Assembly: GCA_964561495.1 (NCBI GenBank)
Contig: CAZLPW010000003.1
Span: forward strand, 14,779 to 78,778
Origin: CAZLPW01 sp964561495
GTDB taxonomy: Bacteria; Fidelibacterota; Marinisomatia; Marinisomatales; UBA1611
Reading direction: 5' to 3'
DNA: 64,000 bases
The notes beneath the pieces are model-generated. The model was not told where the DNA came from. It worked only from the letters and a program-made list of their open reading frames with translations, and searched no databases. Position 1 is the first letter of the stretch, and every line of letters begins with the position of its first letter. This document shows positions 16,918 through 25,914 of this stretch, in pieces. Made by a program: the position numbers and the translations under genes.

Positions 16918-18534
16918 ATGTACGCTCTAACATATTTTACCTTATCTTTTGGATTAACTCTTTGGTTTTCCCATTTTTTATTAAGGTATGTAGATCCTTC
17001 TTTTTTTATAGATAAACAATCCTCATCGAAGTTACATCAAAAACCAAGATCTCGATATGGTGGTATAGCATTTGGAATTGTTTCTATTGTATTAGCAGCC
17101 TTATCGATCAATAATGCAGGTGACTATAATTGGTATCTAATGGCTGGTATTTTTATTATTCTTCTAGGCGCTATAGATGATCATTTTTCAATCTCCTGGT
17201 GGCTAAAACTACTGGTTCAAATTTTTATTGGGCTAATGATAATTGTTCATTTCTTTCCTGAAATCAATAAGTTTACTTTTTTAGGGACTATTGAAATTTT
17301 TGATAAAAATTATATAATTCCATTTTTTTTATTTTGGTTTTTAGGAATTACTAATTCTATTAATCTTATAGATGGACTAGATGGATTAGCTGGTGGAGTT
17401 ACCATTATTATTGCATTTTTTTGCTCTGTTTTAGGTTACTTTGTTGGTGGACCTGCATTTATGCATTTAAACATAATAATCAGTGCCTCATTGCTAGCTT
17501 TTTTGCATTTTAACCTACAACCTTCAAGATTTTTTATGGGCGATAGTGGGAGTCTATTTTTAGGTTTTCATTTAGCTGTTATGCCTATAATGATGTTTTG
17601 TTCTAAAGGGAAAATTGCTGGGGATATTAATTTTACACCATTTATTCTCATGAATTCATTTTTAATAATTGATACTTCAAGGGTTTTTTTTGAGAGATTA
17701 CGTTTAGGAGAGAATCCATTCCTAGCTGATAAAACACATTTTCATTATTTACTTTATCAAAAATCAAAATCTCACAATATTACATTATTAGTAATATTTA
17801 TTTTGAATATAATCGCATCCATAATATCTATCTTTGCAACCCTTTTTGATTTTGTTTCTTTTTATTTTATCGTTATATATCTAGGGATCACAGTTGTTTT
17901 TATTTTTTCAACTAGATTAATAAAAGGATTAATTGATAAAATTAGATTTCAAAAAATAAAAATTAAATCTAACGAACAACTTCCAGTTTTAGAGGATACT
18001 ATATTTAGGCTTCATTATTTATCTTATGTATTGGTGCTGTATTTTGTAATACTATTTTTTTCAAAGTATAATCAGATTTTAGTTTTACCTAGCTATCAAA
18101 GTGCTGTTTTGGGATTTATTTTAATTTCAATTTTTCTTTTGGTAAAATTTTTTAAAAATATTTACCATCGACCAGATGCAATTTTAATTATGATTGCATC
18201 CTTGCAATTGTTTTTTATTATTCCTGAACAAATAATAGCTTCTGTTAATAAAAATATCCTTGATTTAATATATTCCTGGGTTCGGTTTGGATCATTGGCT
18301 GCTTCTGCGATAATTTTTCTTGATAATGTTTTTTTAAAAGATAAAAAAATCGTAAATAATTTTTTGTCTTTTTCAGATGTATTGTTTTTTATGGTATTGA
18401 TTGGGTTTTTAGCGCTTCAAAAATTTGAGATTAGGCAAATATTTACAGTTATAGTTGAAATTTCTATAATATATTTGGCAAATAAATTATTTTTTATTTC
18501 TTTATCACCAAATTTTCAAAAGAAAATAAGATGA
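16918..18534 (+). CDS. WecA/MraY-family polyprenyl-phosphate HexNAc-1-phosphate transferase with long C-terminal membrane extension
   Basis: A 538-residue polytopic membrane protein. The first ~330 residues show the family pattern: K-P-R-S-R-Y-G-G near residue 42, D-D-H near 86 (the D-D pair that binds metal), N-L-I-D-G-L-D-G-L-A-G-G near 145, F-M-G-D-S-G-S near 205, and H-F-H-Y near 275. WecA members transfer GlcNAc-1-P or a related HexNAc-1-P to undecaprenyl phosphate and usually end near 350-380 residues. Here about 170 extra residues with several more hydrophobic segments follow. The next gene is wecB, so the sugar is probably made or modified locally. Confidence 0.9.
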   Translation: MYALTYFTLSFGLTLWFSHFLLRYVDPSFFIDKQSSSKLHQKPRSRYGGIAFGIVSIVLAALSINNAGDYNWYLMAGIFIILLGAIDDHFSISWWLKLLVQIFIGLMIIVHFFPEINKFTFLGTIEIFDKNYIIPFFLFWFLGITNSINLIDGLDGLAGGVTIIIAFFCSVLGYFVGGPAFMHLNIIISASLLAFLHFNLQPSRFFMGDSGSLFLGFHLAVMPIMMFCSKGKIAGDINFTPFILMNSFLIIDTSRVFFERLRLGENPFLADKTHFHYLLYQKSKSHNITLLVIFILNIIASIISIFATLFDFVSFYFIVIYLGITVVFIFSTRLIKGLIDKIRFQKIKIKSNEQLPVLEDTIFRLHYLSYVLVLYFVILFFSKYNQILVLPSYQSAVLGFILISIFLLVKFFKNIYHRPDAILIMIASLQLFFIIPEQIIASVNKNILDLIYSWVRFGSLAASAIIFLDNVFLKDKKIVNNFLSFSDVLFFMVLIGFLALQKFEIRQIFTVIVEISIIYLANKLFFISLSPNFQKKIR

Positions 18535-18541
18535 TGCGAAT

Positions 18542-19681
18542 ATGAAAATCATATCGGTAGTTGGCGCGAGACCAAACCTAATGAAAATAGCGCCATTCAT
18601 TAATGCTATTAATGTGTATAATGAAAAATTTAAACCACTAGTTAATCATTATTTAGTCCATACAGGACAACATTATGATACTGATATGTCTGATATTTTT
18701 TTTAAACAGCTAAGTATATCTACGGCTGATAAATATCTTAAAATTGGCTCTGGAAGCCATGCTCAGCAGGTCGGTAAAACAATGATTGAGTTTGAAAAAG
18801 TTCTTGAAATTGAAAAGCCAGATTGGGTGGTGGTTGTTGGTGATGTAAATGCAACCTTAGCATGCTCTGTAACTACTAAAAAACAAAAAATCAAATTATG
18901 TCATATAGAGGCAGGGCTTCGATCTAATGATATAACTATGCCAGAAGAAATAAATAGAATAGTCACTGATAGTCTGTCAGATTTATTGCTTGCACCAGAT
19001 AAGTTTTCTTTTAATAATCTAATCAAAGAAGGTAAAAATGAAAATAATGTTAAGATGATTGGAAATATTATGATAGATACTTTTGAAAAAAATAGATCCT
19101 ATGCAATAAAAATGGATTTAGAGACTATAATAAAAAAAAATACTATAAAAAATAAAACCCTATTTAATGATGAATACGTTTTGCTAACTCTTCATAGACC
19201 TTCCAATGTGGATAATGAAAGTAAACTTTGTAAAATTGTTGATTTTTTAACTAATAAGGTTACAACTCAATTCCCTGTTATTTGGCCAGTACATCCTAGA
19301 ACTAAGAAACAGCTAGAGAGGTTTCATATTTGGGAAAACCTTATCAGGGATAATAGTATAATAATTTTAAAACCTATAGGTTATTTTGAAATGATTAAGC
19401 TAAACATGGAAGCAAAAATTGTATTGACAGATAGTGGTGGACTTCAGGAAGAATCTTGTGTCATTGGGACTCCTTGCCTTAGTCTAAGGAGTAATACAGA
19501 GAGGCCAATAACTCTTATACAAAATGGTGGCACGGTCAATTTAGTGGATGAAGAATTAAAAAATTTAAATCGTATTTATAAAAATTTACTTATCAAGGGG
19601 AAAAATCCAAGTATACCTGAAAAATGGGATGGTAAGACGGCTGAAAGATGCTTAAGTGAAATATTAAAATTCTCAATATAG
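18542..19681 (+). CDS. wecB: UDP-N-acetylglucosamine 2-epimerase, non-hydrolysing
   Basis: A 379-residue WecB-family enzyme: V-G-A-R-P-N-L-M-K at the N-terminus, H-T-G-Q-H-Y-D, G-D-V-N-A-T, H-I-E-A-G-L-R-S near residue 122, and L-T-L-H-R-P-S-N near 215; the C-terminal D-S-G-G-L-Q-E-E is the UDP-binding motif. It interconverts UDP-GlcNAc and UDP-ManNAc. Seven bases separate it from the WecA-like gene, so both are likely one transcript. It differs from the 9171 paralogue in its A-G-L-R motif, supporting distinct substrates. Confidence 0.92.
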   Translation: MKIISVVGARPNLMKIAPFINAINVYNEKFKPLVNHYLVHTGQHYDTDMSDIFFKQLSISTADKYLKIGSGSHAQQVGKTMIEFEKVLEIEKPDWVVVVGDVNATLACSVTTKKQKIKLCHIEAGLRSNDITMPEEINRIVTDSLSDLLLAPDKFSFNNLIKEGKNENNVKMIGNIMIDTFEKNRSYAIKMDLETIIKKNTIKNKTLFNDEYVLLTLHRPSNVDNESKLCKIVDFLTNKVTTQFPVIWPVHPRTKKQLERFHIWENLIRDNSIIILKPIGYFEMIKLNMEAKIVLTDSGGLQEESCVIGTPCLSLRSNTERPITLIQNGGTVNLVDEELKNLNRIYKNLLIKGKNPSIPEKWDGKTAERCLSEILKFSI

Positions 19682-19724
19682 TATACAATTTTTGTGATGT
19701 TTCTTTATTCTTAGTATTAAGTTT

Positions 19725-20303
19725 ATGATTATGATTAAGAAGTTATTAAATATTTTACTTATTCTAGGTTTCGTTTATGCGCAAAGTGAGATAGCATATA
19801 AGATTGATACTAACAAAAGTCAGCTATTATGGCGAGCTGAGCAATTAACAGGTAATCATTGGGGTTATATTTCAATAAAAAGTGGTAACGTAATTTTTAA
19901 TGCAAATGGTCAATTAGAGGCAGGCAGTGTAATAATAGATATGAATACAATCACAATTGAGGATGATACATGGAAAGAAAAACTGAAGCAGCATCTTGAG
20001 TCTGATGATTTTTTTTCGGTTAAAAATTTTTCGGAGTCATCATTTAATATAAAAAAAATAACTCCTAAAGCATCTGGCTTAGAGATAGAAGGGCTGCTAA
20101 CGATAAAAGGTGTTTCTAATCCCAATATATTTATGGTCAAAGTTAAAAATGTTGATAATGGTTATATAGCTACTGGTAAAGTAGTTGTTGATCGCACACT
20201 TTATGGTATTAAATATAGGTCTGGTAAATATTTTCCAGAGATTGGTAACCGTCTTATATATGATAATTTTACAATCGAATTTAATTTAACAACAAAAAGG
20301 TAG
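19725..20303 (+). CDS. YceI-family periplasmic lipid-binding-like protein
   Basis: A 192-residue protein with a signal peptide ending near Ala-Gln-Ser. The body shows the lipocalin-like YceI pattern: Y-K-I-D-T-N-K-S, a L-L-W-R-A-E strand, D-M-N-T-I-T, H-L-E-S-D-D-F-F, and later L-T-I-K-G-V and V-D-R-T-L-Y-G-I. Family members bind polyisoprenoid or amphiphilic molecules in the periplasm. It opens a run of five small envelope-type genes. ATG at 19731 is an equally good start. Confidence 0.88.
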   Translation: MIMIKKLLNILLILGFVYAQSEIAYKIDTNKSQLLWRAEQLTGNHWGYISIKSGNVIFNANGQLEAGSVIIDMNTITIEDDTWKEKLKQHLESDDFFSVKNFSESSFNIKKITPKASGLEIEGLLTIKGVSNPNIFMVKVKNVDNGYIATGKVVVDRTLYGIKYRSGKYFPEIGNRLIYDNFTIEFNLTTKR

Positions 20304-20340
20304 ATCCAATATTCAGCTAATTAGCGATATTTTTAATGTA

Positions 20341-21042
20341 TTGCTTTCCTTGCCTAGCCAGCATGTTATCTATGGTACATTAAGTACTGTTTTTTGTATT
20401 GCTGGAGCTTGGATATATAGCCATGGATCAGATAGTCTAAAAACTATTTTTCTCGAAACCTCTAGTTGGTTAGTTCTTATAAATGAAATATTATTTCAAA
20501 TAAATATGATTTACTACGGTTCTTGGTCTGTTAAAACATCTCTCCCTTTTGAAATGTGTTATATTTCAGCAATTTTGATTCCTGTATACAGTAGAAATAG
20601 AAATTCACGTTTATTAAAAAATTGGTTTTATTTTGCTGGTTTTGGAGGATCCTTTTTTGCATTTTTAAATACAAATTTATCTGAGATGTCCCAAATATAT
20701 ATATCGATACATTATTTTTTTGCTCATGGCCTTGTAGTATTTGTTATGTTTACAATCGTAATCGATGGTTTTCGCCCTAAGTGGCTAGATTTTTTTCAAG
20801 CTGTAAAATGGACATCTATCCTAGTAGCTATAATGTTTGGTGTTAATATTATTTTTAGTAGTAATTATATGTTTACTTTCCAAAAACCAGAAGGTGTAAA
20901 TTTCACTATTTTAATGCCAGAATGGCCGTATTATTTTATTATAATGTTATTGATAGGATTAATTTTTTATTTAATTCTTATGCTAATCACCTTTATTCCT
21001 TTTTTTAAACAACCCTCTAATGATATTAGTACAAAATATTAA
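20341..21042 (+). CDS. YwaF/TIGR02206-type integral membrane protein
   Basis: About 233 residues with six to seven hydrophobic segments. The family pattern is clear: L-P-F-E-M-C near residue 70, H-Y-F-F-A-H-G-L-V-V near 124, F-R-P-K-W near 148 and S-N-Y-M-F-T-F-Q-K-P-E near 180, followed by P-E-W-P-Y-Y. Function is unknown in the family. The first in-frame TTG is at 20341, but the frame is open further upstream (to the yceI stop region) with ATT codons at 20311 and 20320, so the N-terminus may be longer. Confidence 0.82.
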   Translation: MLSLPSQHVIYGTLSTVFCIAGAWIYSHGSDSLKTIFLETSSWLVLINEILFQINMIYYGSWSVKTSLPFEMCYISAILIPVYSRNRNSRLLKNWFYFAGFGGSFFAFLNTNLSEMSQIYISIHYFFAHGLVVFVMFTIVIDGFRPKWLDFFQAVKWTSILVAIMFGVNIIFSSNYMFTFQKPEGVNFTILMPEWPYYFIIMLLIGLIFYLILMLITFIPFFKQPSNDISTKY

Positions 21043-21053
21043 ATTATTATTTC

Positions 21054-21572
21054 ATGAATTATTTTAATATTATCAACTTATTTGGTTTTCAGATTGGATG
21101 GTGGTCCTGTGTTCTTGGTGTAAAAAATGATTTATACTATTTAGGTCCAATAGTTATGGCAATATTTTTATTACTTCATTATCTATTTCATCCTGCGAAC
21201 GTGCTTATTGAATTTAAGTTAATATTAATTTTTTCTTTAATAGGTACTCTTGCAGATAGTATTTTGGCTTTTTCAAATGTATTAAAATATCATGGTGGAT
21301 ATTTAACCTACTTTGCTCCTCTATGGATTACTGCAATGTGGGCTGGGTTTACTGCGACGATTAATTATTCAATGGGGTGGTTGAAGCAGAAACTGTTTTT
21401 ACAAATTATTTCTGGGTTGGTTTTTGGTCCTTTAGCCTATATTACAGGGCAAAAATTTGATGCCATAGTATTCAATATATCTTTTATTAACACTTGCATA
21501 ATTATTGCAATTATTTATGGAATATCATTGCCATTAGTTTACCATTTAAATACACGCATGGGTTTGGATTAG
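21054..21572 (+). CDS. DUF2878-family membrane protein
   Basis: A 172-residue protein with about five hydrophobic segments. The G-W-W-S-C-V-L-G near the N-terminus and A-P-L-W-I-T-A-M-W-A-G-F in the middle match the DUF2878 pattern. The function is not known. It lies 11 bases after the YwaF-like gene and 3 bases before the START-like gene, so it is probably co-transcribed. Confidence 0.8.
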   Translation: MNYFNIINLFGFQIGWWSCVLGVKNDLYYLGPIVMAIFLLLHYLFHPANVLIEFKLILIFSLIGTLADSILAFSNVLKYHGGYLTYFAPLWITAMWAGFTATINYSMGWLKQKLFLQIISGLVFGPLAYITGQKFDAIVFNISFINTCIIIAIIYGISLPLVYHLNTRMGLD

Positions 21573-21575
21573 TTT

Positions 21576-22259
21576 TTGAAAAATCTTTTATTTTTATTTT
21601 CCTTTATTTTAGGTGTTTGTTTTGGAGAAAGTGTTGACTCAAAAAAATTATTAGATAACCTTTATGTTGAAGATGGATGGGTGGTTAATAATATTCTAGA
21701 TGATGGGACGAAATTCTATACTAAAAAGATTGAAACCCTGAACCAGATAGCCGTAAAAGTAAGTCAGGTTACCAATATTATTCCAAAGTATATAAAAAGC
21801 GTTGTCACTGATTTAGATAAATATGGTGAGTTTCTATCAAACTCAAATACGATGAGTTCAACAATTTTATTTTTAGCTGAAGAATACGTTGATGGATATC
21901 AACATATTAGGGTCTCATTACCATTTTTTAGTGATCGTCGTTATTGTTTTAGAATGTTTGATTATGATTTGCCATTAGATAGTAGTGGTGCTTTTGTGGA
22001 ATGGTTCTTATTGGATGAAAATTTAGAATACACAAACTTTTTAAAACAAAACAATCCCGAAGCTATATATATTAGTATAGGCTCAGGCTCTTGGTCTGCT
22101 AAGGTCATAGATACCTCAAGATATGATATTTCTTATCGATTAATTATGGACCCAGGAGGCGCTATCCCAGATTTTCTCACACAAAAAATTAATTCTATTA
22201 GTATTATTAATTTATTTCGTGACGTTATGTTAGAAGCAAAAAGAAGAGCCAACTTTTAA
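21576..22259 (+). CDS. Secreted START/SRPBCC-like lipid-binding domain protein
   Basis: A 227-residue protein starting on TTG with a signal peptide of about 17 residues. The rest resembles bacterial START-domain proteins: D-G-W-V near residue 33, V-K-V-S-Q-V-T, I-P-K-Y-I-K-S-V-V-T-D-L-D-K-Y, then a long C-terminal half with D-P-G-G-A-I-P-D-F-L and a final helix ending V-M-L-E-A-K-R-R. START folds hold a lipid or other hydrophobic ligand in a deep pocket. Context (YceI, DUF2878) supports a lipid-related envelope role, which is inference. Confidence 0.75.
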   Translation: MKNLLFLFSFILGVCFGESVDSKKLLDNLYVEDGWVVNNILDDGTKFYTKKIETLNQIAVKVSQVTNIIPKYIKSVVTDLDKYGEFLSNSNTMSSTILFLAEEYVDGYQHIRVSLPFFSDRRYCFRMFDYDLPLDSSGAFVEWFLLDENLEYTNFLKQNNPEAIYISIGSGSWSAKVIDTSRYDISYRLIMDPGGAIPDFLTQKINSISIINLFRDVMLEAKRRANF

Positions 22260-22322
22260 TATTTTTGAAAAAAATAATAAATGGCGTTTTTATAACAAAA
22301 AATAACCATGAAAGATCGATAG

Positions 22323-22688
22323 GTGATTAAAAAAATATATTTTTTCTTTACTATTTCTAGTTTCATCATAGGTCAGGTGCTAATCCTAAGTAATAGAAGT
22401 GGTGGATTAATTATCATGCTTGGTATATTTTTACCTATAATGGTCAGCTATTTAAATATTGAATTGATAAAGTGGATTCACAATAATTATGGTAATCAAG
22501 CAACCAATTATTTCAATATATTCCAATTTATAACAAAATCTATATTTATGATATTAATGTCTTATATCGGAATAAAAATCTTTAATTTGAATTTTAAAAT
22601 CTATATTCCAATATTATGTACAGTGTGGTTTGTTTTCCATATTATAGAAGCTTTCTTCACCCAAAACCTACTTAAAAGACAAAAATAA
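22323..22688 (+). CDS. Small membrane protein, unknown function
   Basis: A 121-residue protein started by GTG, with four predicted hydrophobic stretches and a basic C-terminus (L-K-R-Q-K). The general shape resembles AtpI-like small proteins, but no diagnostic motif is visible and no ATP synthase gene is near. It is followed by a short hairpin and T run, so it is likely the last gene of the yceI cluster. Confidence 0.6.
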   Translation: MIKKIYFFFTISSFIIGQVLILSNRSGGLIIMLGIFLPIMVSYLNIELIKWIHNNYGNQATNYFNIFQFITKSIFMILMSYIGIKIFNLNFKIYIPILCTVWFVFHIIEAFFTQNLLKRQK

Positions 22689-22707
22689 AAGCCCATAAAG
22701 CTTTTTT
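22687..22707 (+). terminator. Possible weak rho-independent terminator
   Basis: AAAAGC and GCTTTT arms (six bp) enclose a seven-base loop, followed by more T. The stem is short and AT-rich, but its position at the end of the small membrane protein gene and before marR suits a terminator. Confidence 0.5.
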
Positions 22708-22817
22708 ATTTCAACGAGCTATAATTTCGTATTATCGGGAAAATATAGTTACATGAAATACTAAAAAATAATTTAAGAAATAAAATACAATGTAAAACGC
22801 TCAAAACGGGTTAAAAG

Positions 22818-22831
22818 GTTGCGTGCACAAC
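22818..22831. promoter_or_regulatory. Candidate MarR operator
   Basis: An imperfect palindrome, GTTGCGTGCACAAC, stands out as a GC-richer island in AT-rich DNA about 21 bases before the marR start. Five of seven base pairs match across the dyad. MarR-family repressors commonly bind such dyads in their own promoter; no experimental support is available here. Confidence 0.4.
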
Positions 22832-22852
22832 TAAAAATGTCTAATTTTAACG

Positions 22853-23302
22853 ATGTCCAAAGAACAATCATTAAAGTTTCATATGAATCTTGGAATGCTG
22901 ATTGAGACTGCCTTTCGTATGATGACAAAAAGATTTGTACATAATGCTTACAAATCTGGTGTCAACATTTCTCTTGACCAGTGGCAGGTCCTTGGTCCAG
23001 TCTGGCAGTTGAAATGTCCTTCCCAAAAAGAATTAGGTGAGGTTTGTCTAAAAAATAAAGCAAGTATTACCAGAACTATCGATTCTTTAGAAAAAAAGAG
23101 TTTAGTTGTTAGAGTTCCAGATCAAATTGATCATCGTATCAAAAGAGTAGTTCTTACTAATTTAGGTGAGCAACTTTTTTATGATGTTCTGCCAATAATG
23201 GAAAAAACTCGTGAAGAGGTAAGAGGCGATATTAGCGAAGATCAAATAGATACTTTCAAAAAGGTTTTATCTAAAATAATTCAAAACTTAGACGTTGATT
23301 AA
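22853..23302 (+). CDS. MarR-family transcriptional regulator
   Basis: A 149-residue protein with the MarR winged-helix layout: an N-terminal dimerisation helix, the recognition helix region C-L-K-N-K-A-S-I-T-R-T-I-D-S-L-E, and the wing with V-R-V-P-D-Q-I-D-H-R-I-K-R-V-V-L-T-N-L-G. MarR repressors respond to phenolic or drug-like ligands. The gene stands one base before a full RND efflux operon, so it very likely controls that operon and itself. Confidence 0.93.
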   Translation: MSKEQSLKFHMNLGMLIETAFRMMTKRFVHNAYKSGVNISLDQWQVLGPVWQLKCPSQKELGEVCLKNKASITRTIDSLEKKSLVVRVPDQIDHRIKRVVLTNLGEQLFYDVLPIMEKTREEVRGDISEDQIDTFKKVLSKIIQNLDVD

Positions 23303-23303
23303 A

Positions 23304-24779
23304 ATGAAAGACTATTTAAGCCTAATTCTTGTTTTCTTTTTCACTATTACTTTTACAGGTTGTAGTCCGAAAAACAAAATTGAAATACAAGATCTAGATT
23401 TTAATATACCTACTGAATGGTCTTTTCCAATACATAATAATGTTGAAAGTACTACAGACTGGTGGACTCATTTTAATAATTCAAATTTGGATAATTTCTT
23501 AAGTGATGTGAAAGATTATAGCCCTGATTTACAAACTCTTTTGCAAAATCAAAAAATTAGTTTAAATAATGCAAAAATTCTTGGCGCAAATATTTTGCCA
23601 TCAATTAATGCAAATATAAATAGTTCAGAAAGTGTTCAAAATTTATCAGCATTTGGTTTTGCAGATTCCTTTCTTCCGCCCACAAATAGTGATACTACTG
23701 GTCAGGTTACTAGCACAAGCAGTGAAGTATTATCTTTTGAAAATAAAATATATGGATTGGGAATTAATTATCAATGGGAAATAGATATATGGGGGCGACT
23801 TTTAAATGAGAGGCGAGCTGCAAAAACTGATTATGAGGCTATTCAGCATGACCTTTCATATATGGGTTTTTCTATTCTGGTTAGAAGTGCAATACTTTAT
23901 TTTCAAGGTGTTGAGGCAGCAGCCCAAGTTGCACTTTCTCAGGAATCTTATGAGAGTTTGATTGAAATCAGAGATCTTGTTAAAGAGCGCTATGAAAAAG
24001 GTTTAAGATCAAGTTTAGACTATCGCCTTTCTGAAACCTCTGTATCAACTGCAATATTAGAAAATGAAAGTCGAAAAAACCAGTTGTCTTATATCAATCG
24101 TCAATTGCAAACTATTCTGGGTAAGTATCCATCTGGGAATTTCATAGAAGAAAATAAACTCCCACATAATTTACCAGACATCCCAAGCATTGTCCCTGCC
24201 TCTATATTAAAAAATAGGCCCGATATACACAGTCTTTTATTAAAGATCGAGGCTAGCGGATACCGAATTGCTCAAGCAAAAAGAAATCTTCTTCCAGGTC
24301 TCTTCCTAAGTGGTTCAGTAGGGACATCTGCTAAGAATTATGAAGATATCCTTGATGATGATTTTGGGATATGGAACTTAGGCTTAAGTGTGTCCGCTCC
24401 ATTGTTTAATGGAAATAGGCTAAGGTCAAATTTAAAGATACAAGAAGCTTCTTTTGAGAAGTCAAAACAGGATTTAAAAAAGGGATTGCTTCAAGCATTC
24501 TCTGAGGTTGAGCAGCTATTGCAGATTGACCAATCACTAGTTAGGCAAATTCAGGCTATACAGTTTGCTGAAGAACAATCGAGTGACGCATATAATTTAT
24601 CAAAAGAGAGATACGATAAGGGAGTTACTACACTAGAGTCTGTTCTCAATAGTCAGAGACAGTACAATTCAATTCGTTCTCAAAATTTAATTCTTCAGCG
24701 TCAATCAATTGAAAACAGGTTGAACCTTTTCTTAGCTATAGGTGGAGGCCTCAACTTTAACCCAATAAAAAATAATTAG
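23304..24779 (+). CDS. RND efflux outer-membrane lipoprotein (TolC/NodT type)
   Basis: A 491-residue lipoprotein with a signal peptide ending in the lipobox F-T-G-C (Cys near residue 20). It contains the two-fold OEP architecture of long helices, with the D-W-W-T-H-F-N motif near the N-terminus and the G-L-G-I-N-Y-Q-W-E-I-D-I-W-G-R-L strand pair typical of NodT/OprM-like channels. The P-D-I-H-S-L-L segment near residue 300 is the second repeat. It forms the outer-membrane exit duct of the tripartite pump whose adaptor and permease follow. The ATG at 23304 is preferred over the TTG at 23295, since it gives a normal signal peptide. Confidence 0.92.
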   Translation: MKDYLSLILVFFFTITFTGCSPKNKIEIQDLDFNIPTEWSFPIHNNVESTTDWWTHFNNSNLDNFLSDVKDYSPDLQTLLQNQKISLNNAKILGANILPSINANINSSESVQNLSAFGFADSFLPPTNSDTTGQVTSTSSEVLSFENKIYGLGINYQWEIDIWGRLLNERRAAKTDYEAIQHDLSYMGFSILVRSAILYFQGVEAAAQVALSQESYESLIEIRDLVKERYEKGLRSSLDYRLSETSVSTAILENESRKNQLSYINRQLQTILGKYPSGNFIEENKLPHNLPDIPSIVPASILKNRPDIHSLLLKIEASGYRIAQAKRNLLPGLFLSGSVGTSAKNYEDILDDDFGIWNLGLSVSAPLFNGNRLRSNLKIQEASFEKSKQDLKKGLLQAFSEVEQLLQIDQSLVRQIQAIQFAEEQSSDAYNLSKERYDKGVTTLESVLNSQRQYNSIRSQNLILQRQSIENRLNLFLAIGGGLNFNPIKNN

Positions 24780-24787
24780 GTGAAAAA

Positions 24788-25909
24788 ATGAAAAAATTTC
24801 TTGGTCCCATTTTTTTGATAGCCTCATTCATAGTGGCCTTTGCTATGATTATTAATAAGCCTGAAGCGGTAGTAGTAGAAGCAAAAAAAAATATACCTTT
24901 TGTGAAAACAATGTTACTAATACCTCAGAATATAAATGCATTAATTTCCTCTCAAGGTTTTGTCAAACCTAAGTCTGATCTAAATCTTATATCTGAATTG
25001 AGTGCTAGAGTTGAGTGGGTATCATCAAAAATGGAAAATGGCTCAAGCTTTGATAAAGGTGATACGCTAATAATTTTAGATAGAAGAGATTATGAATTAG
25101 CCTTGATTACTGCTGAAGCAGATGTTTTAAATGCAAAATTAAACTTGGAAAGGGAAAAGGCTGAATCAGACCTAGCAAGCAAAGAGTGGAGCAGAGTAGG
25201 AGGTGGAGCAGGTTCAGCGTTGGCTCTTCGGAAACCACAACTAGCTCAAGCAAATGCAACGTTAAGTGCTGCTGAAGCAAATCTTGAGAGGGCAAGAAGA
25301 AATTTAAACAGAGCAAATTTTATTGCACCATTTAAGGGAAGAGTTAAATCTAAAAATACTGATGCTGGTTCAACTGTATTTCCAGGTACACTTCTTGGGA
25401 ATATATATGCAATTGACAACTTTGAAATTCAGTTACCTATTGCGGATCAAGATGTGAGTTTTACGGGATTGGAGTTCAATGGTCGAGAAATTTCAGCTGA
25501 AAAACGATTAGGAGTAAGCTTTAATTTTGGAGGAAAAAACATAATTGGGAAAGTAGTTAGAGCTGAGGCAGAAGTAGATCCAAAAACAAGAATGTTATCT
25601 GTTGTAGCTACTTTAGGCACTGATACCCGCCCAAAATTAAGTCCAATTCTTGTTGGTCAATATGCTCAAGCTGAGATAACAGGTATTGAAGTTAAGGATG
25701 TATATGTCATCGCTAGGAACTATATAAGAAATGAATCAATATGGGTAGTCGATAAGGATATGATGTTGATGAACAGGCCGATTAATGTTTTAAGATATGA
25801 AAACGAATTTGCCTTAGTTGATGAAGGTATAGAAAAAGGTGACAGATTATTAACATCACGTCTATCATCATTAATTAATGGTCAGAAAGTAACCTTCAGT
25901 CTCGAGTAG
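24788..25909 (+). CDS. RND efflux periplasmic adaptor (membrane fusion protein)
   Basis: A 373-residue HlyD/AcrA-like adaptor: one N-terminal hydrophobic anchor, a biotinyl-lipoyl-like half (G-F-V-K-P-K-S-D), an alpha-helical hairpin rich in Ala/Glu (about 95-175), the second lipoyl half A-P-F-K-G-R-V, and a beta-barrel domain. It bridges the inner-membrane RND permease and the outer-membrane channel. Eight bases lie between it and the channel gene and five before the permease gene. Confidence 0.92.
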   Translation: MKKFLGPIFLIASFIVAFAMIINKPEAVVVEAKKNIPFVKTMLLIPQNINALISSQGFVKPKSDLNLISELSARVEWVSSKMENGSSFDKGDTLIILDRRDYELALITAEADVLNAKLNLEREKAESDLASKEWSRVGGGAGSALALRKPQLAQANATLSAAEANLERARRNLNRANFIAPFKGRVKSKNTDAGSTVFPGTLLGNIYAIDNFEIQLPIADQDVSFTGLEFNGREISAEKRLGVSFNFGGKNIIGKVVRAEAEVDPKTRMLSVVATLGTDTRPKLSPILVGQYAQAEITGIEVKDVYVIARNYIRNESIWVVDKDMMLMNRPINVLRYENEFALVDEGIEKGDRLLTSRLSSLINGQKVTFSLE

Positions 25910-25914
25910 ATAAT

